Below are positions 9,099 to 21,901 of a DNA stretch of 64,000 bases, piece by piece; position 1 is the stretch's first letter; each line of letters starts with the position of its first letter. This stretch comes from Nelumbo lutea (lineage: Eukaryota; Streptophyta; Magnoliopsida; Proteales; Nelumbonaceae), in contig JAKGHH010000006.1 of NCBI GenBank assembly GCA_022828595.1, positions 9,920,633 to 9,984,632 on the forward strand. Direction: 5' to 3'. The translations under genes and the position numbers were made by a program. Below the pieces are notes generated by a model, which was not told where the DNA came from, made no database searches, and was given only the letters and a program-made list of their open reading frames with translations.

Positions 9099-11300
9099 AA
9101 TAAATCATGCATTTCTTGTAGTTTGAGTAAGTCATATTTTGCCTTTTTCAACTTATGATGCGCATTATTGTGTTCCTTTCTAAGTTGATTTACAGTAATG
9201 TTTAGTTGTCACCCATGACTTCACGGTTGGGCTACAAATATTTTGTGATTTTTGTTGATGATTGTACTTGCTATACTTGGATATACTTCATTACATAGAA
9301 ATTAGAAGCTTTTCTATGTTTAAACTTTTTCTTGCTCTGCTGAAGAACCAATTTGACACAACTGTGGGAATATTCCATTTAGATTTAGGGGGGCAATACA
9401 TTAATGGAGACTTCCAATTTTTTTTCTAAGGGAACAAGGTATACATTCACAAAAGTCTTGCCCTGGCACTCTACAACAGAATGGGGTTGCAGAACGCAAA
9501 AACTGGTGAGAACCTTGTTGTAGGATTCCCCTGGTCCTACTCCCTTTTGGGTGGAGGTAGCTTGTACAGTTGGTCATCTTATTAATTTGATTCCTTAGTT
9601 CTTGGTAATACTTCTCCATTCCAAACATTGTTTCATTAGCCACCAAACTTCTCTTCTCTTCATGTTTTTGGGTGTATGTGCTTTGTCCACCTCCTCCCCA
9701 TGAACAGACTAAGCTCATCCTTAGTCTATCATGTGTGCCTTTATGGGATATAACTCCAACCACAAAGGATTTATTTGTTATGATCCTCAAGTTTGTCGAA
9801 TCAAGATTTCTAGAAATGTAGTGATTCTTGAAAATATCTCCTTTTTTAGTCACATTGCAAAGTGTCCTACTCCTTTTTCGGTTCTGTGCTCCTTTGATAC
9901 TACAAGTTCTTTGGACTGCTCATCAGGTCTTGCTCCATCTCTTATTCAGTATGCAAGAAGGTGGACAACTGGTCAAGAACCTATTGCCCTAGCTCCAACA
10001 CTATCAGTTCAAGGTAACTCCTCCAATGATGACACTGTAAGTTCTCTTCCTACTTGTTATTCTCATGCCTTACCCTCTTCTCCTCCACCTTTATGTCTCT
10101 CTACTTGCATTTCTAAGCCTCCTAACCGCTATGGTTTCTCTCCACCCTATAGCTCCTTTTCCGCTATTTTGTCATCGACAGAGATTCCTAAGATTTACTG
10201 GCAGGCTGTCTATTCTGCATTGGAAAGAAGCTTTGAACACTGAAATTCAGGCCCTCCTAGAAATGTTACATGGGATTTGGTTCCTGCTCCTGATGCCTCT
10301 ATCATTAGCAGTAGATGGATCTACTATGTGAAATTGAATTCTAGTGGTAGCCTTGATAGGTACAAGGCTCATTTGGTGGTATAAGGATATAAACAGGAGT
10401 ATGGCATTGATTATGAGGAGAAATTTGCTCATGTTGCCAAGCTGTCCATAGTTCGCATTGTGCTTGCCATCTCTATTGTCAAACAATGGGACATTTATCA
10501 AGTGGATGTTAAGAATGTTTTTCTACATGGACATTTGAAGGAGATAGTATTTATGAAACCCCCTCTAGGATATCGTGATGATCCTACCATGGTCTATCAT
10601 CTAAAGAGATCTCCATATGGACTCAAACAAATTCCTAGAGCTTGGTTTGAGAGATTTCCTTCTGTTATTACAGATAGTTTTAAGAGTCCTTATTAGAGAT
10701 CTTAAGGGTCTTACTCATGTGAAGGGTATTACTCTTTCGCTTTTATATGTGGATGGCATCCTTATTATTGGAGATCTTAAGGGTATTACTCATGTGAAGG
10801 GTCTTCTTAGTAAGACCTTCAAGATGAAGGATCTTGGACTTTTTACCTATTTTTTGGGCTTTGAGGTAACTTGGTCTTCTCAGGGCTATTTTGTCAACCA
10901 ATAGAAGTGCGCTATAGATTAAGTCACATTGGCTCATCTGACAAATGAAAAGCAGGTTGACACCCCTCTTGAAATCAATCTGAAGCTCTCTAAAGATGAT
11001 GGTGAACCTCTTACAGATGCTACATTATATCAGCAGCTTGTGGGTAGTCTTATTTATCTTACCATGACTTGTCCCTTCCTATGTTGTCCAAGTGGTTAGC
11101 CCATCTCCTTGACAATCACATATATCCATTATCCTTAGGATTATTAGATACATTTGTGGTACTTTGTCTGAATGTGTGTTTTTCTCATCATCATCTTCCT
11201 TGGACTTATTTGCTTATACCAATGTTGACTGGGCAGGGTGCCTAGGCACTCAAAGGTCTACAACAGCATGGTATGTTTTCTTGGGTGATCCTCTTGTTTC

Positions 11301-11595
11301 TGTTTGAAATGGTAGAAAACTGATCTGCTTCATTCCATTGCCAATCGGCATATTTATATAGTAAACTGCTGCAATAAATAGAAAATAAATTTTCTAAATC
11401 AATCCCTATAATTAAGGGACTAATCAATCCCTATAATTAAGGGACTAACCTTTTTTAATCCCCATATTTAAGGGATTATATTTTTCCACAATCCTAGGAA
11501 TACATATTCACATAATTCTATTTTTACACAATTACCAAATATAAATGCTAACTACCAAATATACATCTACACCAGAAATCCCACGTTTTCCAACA
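11301..11595 (-). mobile_element. Solo LTR, TSD GTTTC
   Basis: A 295-bp block splits the RNase H sequence of element D between identical GTTTC repeats (11296-11300 and 11596-11600). On the - strand it begins TGTTGGAAAACG and ends CATTTCAAACA, with a TATA-like TATATAAATATG near its 3' side. An internal direct duplication of about 24 bp (about 11399-11446) is present. This is what remains after recombination between two LTRs of a copia-like element. Confidence 0.88.
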
Positions 11596-11960
11596 GTTTC
11601 CTAGAAGTCCAAGAAGGAACCAGCAGTATCTAAATCCTCTATTGAAGCAGAGTATCACACCATGTCATCTGTTTGCAGTGAGATTGTAGGTTTAAAGCTC
11701 TTCTTCATGACTTATATATTTTGGTCTCTCATTCGGTTCATATCCAAGCTAATAATGTTTGGTGCAATCAAGATTGCCTCAAATCCTATACTCCATGAAT
11801 GCACAAAGCACATTGAGGTTGATTTCCATTTTATTTGAGATCAGTTTCTTCCTCATATCTCTTCTGCGCTTCAATTTGCAGATATCTTCACCAAAGCTAT
11901 GACTCATCCTCGACACAAATTTCTAGCTGATAGACTGATGCTTTTTTCTTGGCATCAGTT

Positions 11961-12240
11961 TGAGGGGGTTGTAGAGAAAAGGGCTGATCTCTTGTTTTTC
12001 TTATTTGGGAGTATCTTTTTAGTGTGTATACTATGTACCATATCACTGCATATATTTCTTATTAGTTCTTTTATTCTTTCTTGAACTAGAGAAGGGCACA
12101 ATGGTCCTTTCTCGTTTTTGTATTTCATTAATATATAACATATATTGTTTGGGTGTGTGATACACAAGACACACCCCTCAAAACTTTTCTCCCTTCTCCT
12201 GTACGAACCCTAGTTATCAGATCTGTGGCTTCTATAGTTC
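11961..12240 (+). repeat. Polypurine tract and 3' LTR of element D (right end uncertain)
   Basis: TGAGGGGGT (11961-11969) precedes TGTAGAGAAAAGG at 11970, the layout of a PPT and LTR start following RNase H. A right border near 12240 is a guess, because no matching 5' LTR or target duplication is visible. Confidence 0.6.
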
Positions 12241-12260
12241 TTATTATACAAAGGAACCAT

Positions 12261-12372
12261 TGCTTGGTGCAATGATAAAATCTTGGGCTTTCAAGCAAGA
12301 GAACACATTGTGTGCAGAAAATAACAAAGGTTAGGTCTGTATCCAGTAGTCCCCAACCAAGACCATGGATAG
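12261..12372 (+). repeat. tRNA-derived SINE-like fragment
   Basis: GCTTGGTGCAATGATAAAAT and a following GTTAGGTCTGTATCCAG..CCCCAACCAAGACC resemble the head and body of plant Au-like SINEs. A related and better preserved copy lies at 28357-28535. Identification is by recollection of the family and is tentative. Confidence 0.4.
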
Positions 12373-12723
12373 CTGAAACCAACATCACATAATGGTCCTT
12401 ATGTCTGTATACACATATTCTGATTTATGTCTTCTCTTGTTCACCTAATTTTTAGGTATCCTTTCTCTAATCTCTGTGCTGCTTGTCATTCTCTCCATTT
12501 CAATGCTAATTCATATCAAACCCAAATCATAATTACCTATTTTTTTTGTGGTGAATCTTTTTATATTAATCATTTGGTTGCCATTGGTGCTTTTTGGTGT
12601 CTATGATATCCTGGTTATCGTTTTTTCTCTTTTTCTCACCAGCATTTTTTTAGCATCTCTAGAGGGGGAAAAGAAGGCTAGTCTCACAAAAATTGTACTG
12701 TCTTTTGTGTGACTTTTGAATAG

Positions 12724-15700
12724 GTTCAAGAGAAGAAGGTGAAGAAGATATGCGACATGAATTTAGATCCTTCAGCATCAGTAGGAAATAGAAGACTTGT
12801 GGGACCAATTGGAGTAGCAACTGACTTTGTATTTCCCCCTGGAGGATTTCCTTCTCTACACTTACCTGTGGTAGTTGTATTCAACTCTGGTTTTCTGGTT
12901 CTGTTTTTCAAATTTTAATGTTGTCATATATTTTATTTTTCTGCTTCACACTCGCCTAAAGTTAACAAAAAAAAAAAACTATCATGACATGATTGATTCT
13001 TTACTGCTTTTTCTTAAAGTTGACTTGTAGAAGCATAATAAAATTATGAAACTATTAGAACACTATGAAAATGTTTGAAATCTATGATAAATGGTAAACC
13101 TTTATAAAAATATAGAATTGAAATTGATACATATTTGGAAGTTATTATTACAACCAAAACAACTATTTAAAACAAGAAACATAAAATATAGAAAATAATT
13201 GCTTTTTTTTGGATATTCAACAGAATAATGATATTTTGATGATAGTATGTTACAAAGAGGAAAAGAACAAAACATATTATGACCTTGGAGGCCATAATAT
13301 GTTACATCTAACAAGCATATTATGTTTGGCAATACAGTTCAGCAAAGAAGGTCTTCAACAAATCCATTACTAGTTATGATGAACACCTGGGAGGCCATAC
13401 TGATTACATGATTGAAGTATCTAATGAAATTATTAGTTATTGATAAGAAAGGGATTGATAAATCATGGATCTAATTCTGTTTTATTACTGGTACTCTAAG
13501 CGGTGCAAAATTGATTGGGGTCTAGTGAATTGCCACATCTCAAACTCAGAGGGCACAGTACTGTCCACTGTCTGGGTTCCACTATATATTACTGGGCTAA
13601 GAAATCGTGTTGAACCATGATTACATTGTGAGTTACCATATTGAATATTTTGTTTTAACTCATATAAAGGTCCCAAAATAATGCATCTATTATATGGTTA
13701 AAGTTCATCCAATTTGATGATTACTTATGTAGGAATTTCTTAGGGGGCAAGATCAACATTATGCCTTGATCCCTGAACAAGTGGCACTTCACAAGTTATA
13801 TAGGTTAAAGTTTTATGCCACTGTGAGTTGCCATATTGAATGTTTTATTTCAACTCGTAGAAAGGTCCCAAAATGATGCATCCATTATATGGTTAAAGTT
13901 CATCCAATTTGATGATTACTATGTAGGAATTTCTTAGGGGACAAAATCAACAATATGCCCTGATCCCTGAACAAATGACACTTCACAAGTTATATTTGCT
14001 ATTTAATGTTATCTGTCTACTGTTGCCCCGGGTTCTAAGGCACTATATATAATGGTTACAACTGTATATCTATCATTTGATCTAAAAGCCGGATTTCCAT
14101 GACATGGAAGGAAATTGATCTGCTCTACTTGTGCAGTATTATTTATTCTAGTGCCCCAATCTTTTATATTATTAGTAAATATTAGGTCGAATTTAATATC
14201 TTAGTTATAAAAGTTCTACATATATGATTGGTTTTAAAAATTAATATATTTACCAGCAAGGCTAAGCATTAAATCTAACTGTCATTGTACTTTAGAATGC
14301 ACGCAAGGTAGTTTTTCATCTTTCTCTCTCTCTCCATATATGGTATAAACAACTTTATCGTCTGTTGTTTTGCTTATTTCTTGAATTATTCTTCAAGCAA
14401 CAACAACAACAAAGACAACTTATGAAATATTAAAATAACATTCTTATATATAATTTTTTTAAATGGTATCTATGTGGACATGTATTTTTGTTAATTCATG
14501 TACCAAATCAACTAAACTTCTACAATAAATTATGTATCGTTTACCCATGTTTCTATGATATATAAATTTTTGGAAAGAACATAATGTAATTATTTTTAAT
14601 GAAAATTCATGCATCGATGTTATAAATTCTTTGGGAAGAAGTAAGCAATCCAGAAAAAACTTGGGAGAGATTGGGAGGTTATGTATTTTTTCATCTATTT
14701 AAGCTACAGTCGAAATTTCAGTGTTTATGGAAATTTCTTATGAAGCATTGCATCATTTCAGAGAATTTTCTGAAATCTCCTGCAGAAATATTTGAAACTG
14801 GAAATATATATAAAGGATACTCTAAATATTGATAAAAAATGTTCTGAATAATGATCAAAACTGAAATTACAGGATTTATTTTGAAAATTGTAAACCATGG
14901 TAACCAGTGAATATGTCCTCTAAGAGTTAACTATGGGCTTTTGAATCTTTCAGTCTTTCCTTCCCTCTTATAATTTTATTGTCCATTGTCTCTTGGTAAG
15001 CATTTTTTATTGCTTTATTTATTTGACTCTTAAATCTCTGTGTGCTTGCAAGTTTTTTCTGTCATCCATTAGGTAGTAAGTAAAATTTTAATTTGGCTGG
15101 CTCCACAAATCAGTTCCTTGAGACTGAACTTGAAATTTTCTTTAAAAGATGTGTTTCTTTGTTTTCTCTTTAGCAGATCATTGGCCATGAGACAAATCTT
15201 GTTCCTAGATGTCGAAGAGTATATGCACATGCACATGATTATCATATTAATTCCATTTCAAACAACAGGTATGCTTGAGCCTATTTCTTTCGTTCCCTTT
15301 TTAGAAGTAAATATGATTATGTTCTCTCATGTCTATGATGTGAGATCTTCTTTCTTTGTTCTGGAAATAGCAATCAGATTGTATTATGTCATAAAATGAG
15401 TAGAAAAAACCACACATTTGAACACAATGGAATTACAAGCAAGTAAAAAAAACAATATGTTGCCAATACGATCATTTATAACTTCTTCCTAGAGTTACAA
15501 ATTTATTCCCTAGCTTGGTATTTTCCAATTAAGCTCTTCCTGATTCACCCCAATCCGAGTAGAGAATCAGCTAGGCCTTTGAAAGATTTAGGTGCCCAGG
15601 TGAAAAGCAGTTAAAGTTGGAGGCTATAATGTTATAATCTCTTATCCAGTGTCTTAGAGGCCAGGGGCCATGGTGGGGATGCAACTTGGGTGGGATAGGG

Positions 15701-18700
15701 TTCCAAGTTTCTTAAAATTTGAATGGACCCGGCCCAAGAGCCAGTGCCTGACACTGGAAATTCTTCAAATTGGGAACTCAACTTGCACTCCTTGACCATG
15801 GGTTAAAGTATTGTTATTGGTACAATATTTTGTAAGTGCAAATTCAGATGCACTTTGGTGTGTCACATAGGTGATGTTTAAGTCTGTTGGTTTTACCATA
15901 CATTCTGGTAAACCAAGAAACACAAGTACAAGTATTTTTAATTGTGAAAAGGAGTAAACTGTTATTGTAAAAGTTGCAGTACAACCATTAGAGTTGTTTA
16001 TGCTAATTAAGATAAAAAAATAGTACACACTGTTAATCTTAGGGTATGCATATAACCCACTGAAGGGTTTTACAGTTCCATTTGGGTCCACTGTTGGAAC
16101 ATTTAAGTTTAAAGTGGGCCATGCTCACTATTTAAACAGTATATATCAGTGGGGCCCACCTTTTTGTGGGGCCCACTGTTAAAATATTAAAGTGGGTCAT
16201 GCCCACTACCAAATCAGTATAGTGGGTTTCACCTTTTACCGATTAATGGGACTCATCGTTAAGATGTATAAGTTTAAAATACATACGTACCCAATGGTGT
16301 ATGGGTCCCATGACCTATCTACCAATTGTGGGGCCCACTCATGGGTATAACCCACTAAGAGTCTAAGCTGATGGGACTGCTTATACCTGTTATTGGGTTT
16401 AACCCTTACAAAGTAGCTCTTTCACATAAAATCAAAATCAAAGAGTATTCTCTCTAAGGAATATAATTAAGGGGTTTTAGCAAACATAGTGCATACTTAT
16501 ACACCCTGAATAGGGAAACCCTAATTCTACTCAAGTTCTTTTTTTTTGAGAATTATGACCAAAACACTATCAAACTCTATATTGTCCTTAAAATGATATA
16601 TTTTATGCAGTATTTTGTCCATTTTCTACTTTTTAGTTCATCAATGCTGGGTTGGTCTTATTTATTTTTTGAGATCTGCTGGCAAACTAATGTGTTTGGT
16701 GATAATCTCTGCTAGTCAATTCATCAAAAAAAATCTCCACTTGTCATAATATTTGATGAAAAAATTTAATTTATCAGAATTGCTTTCAAGATGGCAGAAG
16801 TTACGTGGATGCTTAATGGCTTAAATAAGAATTTTCCTTTTGCTGCTACCATGAGCTTTTAATTTTGGCTCATCTGTTCATGTTTTCTGTTTCTTTTTTG
16901 TTTTCTCTTTTTTAACCATCCTCAGTGATGGTGAGACATTCATATCAGCAGATGATTTGCGAATAAATTTGTGGAACTTAGAGATATGTAATCAAAGTTT
17001 CAACATTGTCGATGTGAAGCCTGTTAATATGGAAGACCTCACTGGTATGCTGTTTCCTTCCTCCTCCTCTCTGCCTCTTTTGGTTTATATCAATGTATTT
17101 ATGTGTGTTCTCTACATATGGAGAAAAGTAGGCTAAATTGGGTAAGAGAGCATCATTTCTACATGACACTCCTATTTTTGCCACATGGAGAAATTATGCC
17201 ACCAATGTGAACTATTCTTTGGATAGGGAACACTTTTGATTTGCTGCTTTTTCCGCTATGCCAGTCCATCTTGGCTTTATACTCCACTTTATATTGGAGT
17301 TTCACCTGACTGATGCGTAGCTTCAAAGATTTTACTCTTTTTTTTTATATCTTAAATATTTTACTTTTTTAAACAAAAGAAGAATGACAAGGGCTTTCTT
17401 GGACACATTGCAAGGGCTTTTGGGCTGAAATTTTCCCTTTTACTTCAAGAAAGACCAAACAAGCTCTTCTTCGGGGATTCGAACTGGCTATCTTGATGGA
17501 TTATCCAATTGGGAGATTGAAGGGGATTTCCAAGTGGTAATAGCCTAATAGGATGGAAGGGGACATATGTATGGAAATGAATCTTGAGATACATTGTCTA
17601 TTTGCGTTTTCATAATCCTTTATATATTGAACTATTATTGTGTATATTAAATACAAGCATTTTCTTTTATATTTTCTTGGATGCAAAATATTCTGAGCTA
17701 TTGCACTTATCCATGTTGCTATATCCCACTATTTGTATTTGATACCAGCACATCCATCAGTATTTAGGTTAAATAGATGTGTAGGATAAGTGGACACATT
17801 CATAATTTGTAACTTCATCTACTTGGTTACTGCTGCTTCAACCAGTCAGGCTGGCTTATCAATTCAGTAATATCTTTTATTGGTTTACAGAGGTTATAAC
17901 ATCTGCAGAATTCCATCCTACCCATTGCAATACATTAGCGTACAGTAGTTCAAAGGGCACAATACGACTTATTGACATGAGGCAATCAGCTTTGTGTGAC
18001 ACCCATGCTAAACTGTAAGAATTTTGACTTACTAATGGTTCTCATGCATGTCAGTTGACAACTAGCTCTATATTTTTGCATACCTTAAACAGTGTTTATT
18101 CAAGTGAAAGTGATGTTTAAATTACTTTGTAGGTTTGAGGAACATGGTACACCTGGTTCACGATCATTTTTCACTGAGATAATTACTTCAATATCAGATA
18201 TTAAGTTTGGGACGGATGGAAGACACATATTGAGTCGTGACTATATGACCCTAAAGGTTGGTGCTTGTTTTTTGAGTTCTTTCTGAAGGTCGTCTACATT
18301 TTGTTCTTTAAAGGGTCTATTTTCTTATCTGAGATTCTGTCTAAATCCTTTGAAAATATGGAAAAGTTTTAAAGATGATTAAACTGTAATTTCTATTTGA
18401 TTTTAGTTGGTGGCGGAAAAGTTTATATTTGAAGTGCAAAAGAGCTTCATGTTCAGATGGTTAAAGATCATCTGATTGGTACTGTTTCTTAATGTAATCA
18501 CTGCCTTAGGCAGGTCCTCATCCTTGAAGACTCCCGAAAGTTTATTTATGGGTCCTGTAGGCACAGTCTCAAGACATTTCTCTAAATGCTTTTAGATTTC
18601 TTACCCTGTCATGATGAACAAGATAATCCCCATATGCATCTAACTCCCATATAATTTAGGCGGCTATGCCAAAGTCTAATCTATATCTGTGAATTAGTTT

Positions 18701-20542
18701 TGATAGATTGTTGGTTGTCATTTCAGCTTTGGGATTTAAACATGGAATCTAGACCTGTTGCAACCTTCCAGGTCCACGAGTATCTAAGGCCTAAGGTGAT
18801 TTTCCGCTTTTAAATCTCTGAACCCATTGGTACTTGTGCCAATAATTATTCATTAACTTTTCTGTTATGTAGCTATGTGATCTATATGAAAATGATTCCA
18901 TCTTTGACAAATTCGAATGCTGTTTGAGTGGCGATGGCCTTCATGTTGCCACTGGTTCTTACAGGTTTTGGTTTCTACTCTTATCTATTATGTTCTGCTT
19001 TCAGATTCTCTACTTATTGCTGTTTACTGAATGTTATTCTGTGATTCAGCAACCTATTTCGTGTTTTTGGCACTGTTTCCGGCAATAATGAGGCAACATT
19101 AGAGGCCAGTAAAAATCCTAACAGGTACTCACAGGAGTTTAGGTTCCGTGGTTTTTTTAAGGCATTTATGCATTCTTGGGTATTACCTTATTTCTGTTTC
19201 TACCCCTCTAAATGGTTCAGACGTCAAGCTCAGACACCTACCAAGCCTTCAAGATCTTTCACCAGTTTGACACGTTCTCGAAGACGAGGTAGGTATTGGT
19301 GTGGCTGTTTTGTTTTCTATCACCTCACATGCTTAGAAGAATAACCATTGCAAATTTCCTATTCATCCTGGGTTAAACTAACTACTATTCTAAAGAGGAA
19401 TAAGAGCAATGAGCCCATTGATAAATGCCGAATTGGCTGAACTGAATTACTTATTGGCAAAACAGAAGGGAGGAAGTACTTTGAAGTCCATTCGCATATG
19501 TAGACCTGTTCATGGGCCGGGCTTCAGGCTTCGGGGAAGGCCCATTAGAATTTTGACAAAAGCCAAGCCTTAGCCTGGCCCATGAACAGGTCTACCCATA
19601 TGTAAAGGTTCATCACTCTCGTATGGGCTCAATATGGTCTGTAAATAGCATAATGCCTGAAGCTCAATATTTTCTGAATATCTTGCCATACGTATATTCT
19701 TGCTGTCCAAAAGGCCATGTATGAATCTGCAGGTCGCATGCATTAAATGGTAGGACAAGCTCCAGTTAAAGGTATCAGTTTGTTAGACCATAAAATTGAC
19801 CTACAGAAATACAGGTATACATAGAGACAAGGGGTGGGAGGTGGATGGAGGCTGGACACCTGAGGAATTCCACCTTGTGAGAATCTTGCATGCCCAAAAT
19901 TTATCTATCTGCTTATTGCAACTACAGGATTTGAGCATTCCTTTGGATGTTCAAAAATTGTTTGGCTGTTCATGCGTGGGTTCTGTTAAAAATGATTGGT
20001 CCACTCACTCTGCAACTGCAAAAGCAGATCCTTGGGGCCACGCCACATACATTATTTTCCATCTACAAGACAAAAACCCTAGGTTGGGTCTTATTTGGAA
20101 TTGAAAACCATGATCAATGAATTGTGGTCTGTTCTAGGATCCATGTTCATTTATTTTTTCTGGGTAGAACAAACTCCTTAACCAAAGAAAATAACAAACT
20201 CCATTACTTTTCCAACTCTCAAAGCTTTAAACTAGCCCCTTGTCTTTAGGACATTGACCAACCCCTGCTGACCCTTTTAGGGTTTTAGTAACTGCCTTAC
20301 ATTATTTACATCTTGTCATTCTTCACTGCATCTTGTACCGTGCCCGATAATTTGATACGTTCTCATGTATTGTATTATCAGGAGCTGACGTTCTGAGTGC
20401 AGATGCAAATGGAGGAGTTTATGATTTCTCAACCAAGTTGCTCCACTTGGCATGGCATCCAACCTCAAATGTTCTTGCTTGTGCTGCTGCTAATAGCCTC
20501 TATATGTATTATGCGAATGTTCCCCAAAATGATGCTCAGTGA
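12724..20542 (+). CDS. PP2A regulatory subunit B55 (B/PR55 family), last ten exons
   Basis: B55 is the WD40-propeller subunit that selects substrates for the trimeric serine/threonine phosphatase PP2A. Exons: 12724-12870, 15177-15268, 16926-17044, 17891-18014, 18133-18256, 18727-18795, 18873-18964, 19050-19124, 19221-19288, 20382-20542. All junctions are GT..AG and phases join without a break, giving 356 residues that end ANVPQNDAQ. Family blocks: [129 protein letters not shown]. Plant B55 proteins have about 500 residues, so roughly the first 150 (the initial propeller blades) lie upstream, presumably beyond the transposon nest. Nothing suggests a pseudogene within the visible part. Confidence 0.93.
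13271..13303. repeat. 33-bp near-perfect palindrome in B55 intron
   Basis: AACATATTATGACC and GGCCATAATATGTT flank a 5-base centre, so transcripts in either direction could form a short hairpin. It sits in the intron 12871-15176. No function is known. Confidence 0.6.
13627..13995. repeat. Direct duplication of about 175 bp in B55 intron
   Basis: Copy 1 (13627-13801) and copy 2 (13822-13995) share the run from TGTGAGTT(A/G)CCATATTGAAT to CACTTCACAAGTTATAT, about 90% identical, separated by a 20-bp spacer. No open frame is conserved. The rest of intron 12871-15176 shows only AT-rich sequence. Confidence 0.85.
16090..16380. repeat. Intronic block with three GTGGGGCCCAC motifs
   Basis: The 11-mer GTGGGGCCCAC is at 16149-16159, 16166-16176 and 16328-16338 within the intron 15269-16925. 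Surrounding sequence repeats GTGGGCCATG and GTGGGTCATG, suggesting an old repeat unit, possibly an LTR starting TGTTGGAACATTT. The motif contains GGGCCCAC, close to the TCP transcription-factor consensus GGNCCCAC. Confidence 0.5.
19501..19594. mobile_element. Small inverted-repeat element (MITE-like) in last B55 intron
   Basis: TAGACCTGTTCATGGGCC at 19501-19518 is repeated inverted at 19577-19594, and the similarity runs a few bases further (GGGCTT and AAGCCT). CATATG lies close to both edges. The 94-bp unit resembles short foldback transposons. The rest of intron 19289-20381 shows no feature. Confidence 0.65.
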
Positions 20543-21901
20543 ATGATTATTTTCAGAATTGGAAGAGGTGGAGTGGGTTCCATTACTGCATGCAATTTGT
20601 ATCATGATCTGCGGCAAGCTGCTCACTTGTCTAATTCTTTTGTAGAAAAGATGAAATTCTTTACTTGTTCTTTTTTTTTTCTATTTTCATCCTTTTTTTG
20701 GAAGGTTTTGTTAGGGTGGTGCAAATATGTTACCTCAAAAGGAGGGAAGTTGCACCCACATTGCCTATTCCCTGGGAACCATGGGGAAGAGCATGTTTTG
20801 GTAGTTGGGGGTAGGGCATCCATTTGGTTCGTATCACAAGCTCTGGTAAGTTTATACATATTTTGATTACTATGATAAATAGAGTTGAAAAATGCCTGTC
20901 ACAATGTCTTTTAGCAGTTTGTGTAAATCCAGACTATCTAGTGATGGAATAATAGTTCACTAGTTCCATGTATGATTATTTTAAAAACATTCATTCTTTT
21001 CTCTGGTTGTCTATAAAATTTTGAATAAATGGTTTCATTTATATTACCAGCGTAGCAGTGGAGGGAAGAACTGGTAGTTGGATTCATGATTATGGCATCT
21101 GTACACAACTAAGCAATAGTCTGGACTTGTTGCTTTTCTGTTTTATGGTTCTTCTAGTGATGGTCTTTGAAAAGCATGCAAACCGTGTCTGAGAATTGGA
21201 TTCTGTAGCAGTTTTGTTTTTCCAGTTAACCCAAGCCAAGATAGGTATATGCGTATGTGGCTCTCTTGTGCATGTATTTGAGGAAGAGGCACAAGTTGGC
21301 AAAATTATTCTATAGTTATGAGGGAAAGCTGCTACCATTTGAGGACTGGAACAAAAAATAAATAAAAAATCAGTTCGCATTCATGATTACATTACCCCTT
21401 CCCTAGAACGCTTCTGGCCAGTCTCAGTCATAAACTATACGAGAAAACTTTGGCTGTTGGGAATGACACATCAGCCCATTCAGTCCCCTGCTTGTCCTTT
21501 TGATCAAAAGAATATTAAGGGAAATTACCCTTTTACCCCACACCCATGGTAACATGTGCTGGACAACGTTCCCTACAGCCAAAGTTGTGAAGGTATGTAG
21601 CCAAGCTCTTAGGCGGGCCTTGTTTTTGTTGTAATAGTGCTTGTCTGAATGACGTTAAATCATATATTTGACAAGTTAAGTAGGTGTTTGGTATCGTGGT
21701 GTTTAAATTACCAACATTTGTACCTGAATTGTGGCATTGGAAATACGGGAAATAATTTGCCACATAATGCAATGTACAATTGTTTATTGTAGTTTAAAAC
21801 ACATGGGCACTATTAGGTACCACGCAAGACAATGAAAGTGAAAATGCCAAAAGGATGCTCCCCCCCACTGTCATGTAAATGATGGTATTGTATAACAAAG
21901 T
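20543..21901 (+). other. B55 3' flank and intergenic DNA, no gene seen
   Basis: The first few hundred bases after the stop are probably the B55 3' untranslated region. AATAAA-like words occur (about 21355-21368). Beyond that I see no domain-bearing frame, RNA gene or repeat that I recognise. Confidence 0.45.

Larger units (their letters stand above)
8986..11969 (+). pseudogene. Decayed Ty1/copia pol (element D): integrase to RNase H
   Basis: Degenerate but ordered copia blocks: integrase GYKYFVIFVDDCTCYTWIYFI (about 9230), the QNRMGLQNAK remnant of the catalytic-glutamate loop (about 9475), MGYNSNHKGFICYDPQ (9745), RT with KQEYGIDYEE (about 10393), VDVKNVFLHGHLKE (10503), YGLKQIPRAWFERF (10615), LLYVDGI instead of the YVDD motif (about 10743), and RNase H pieces near 11200-11280 and 11600-11850 (KHIEVDFHF). 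Many stops and frameshifts occur. YVDG for YVDD means the catalytic centre is lost. A solo LTR splits RNase H at 11301-11595. Confidence 0.9.

Noticed and set aside
12724..20542. Idea that the B55 gene is a pseudogene because of the adjacent transposons
   Set aside because: All ten exons keep phase, splice sites and family motifs. Only the upstream part is unseen, so decay is not supported.
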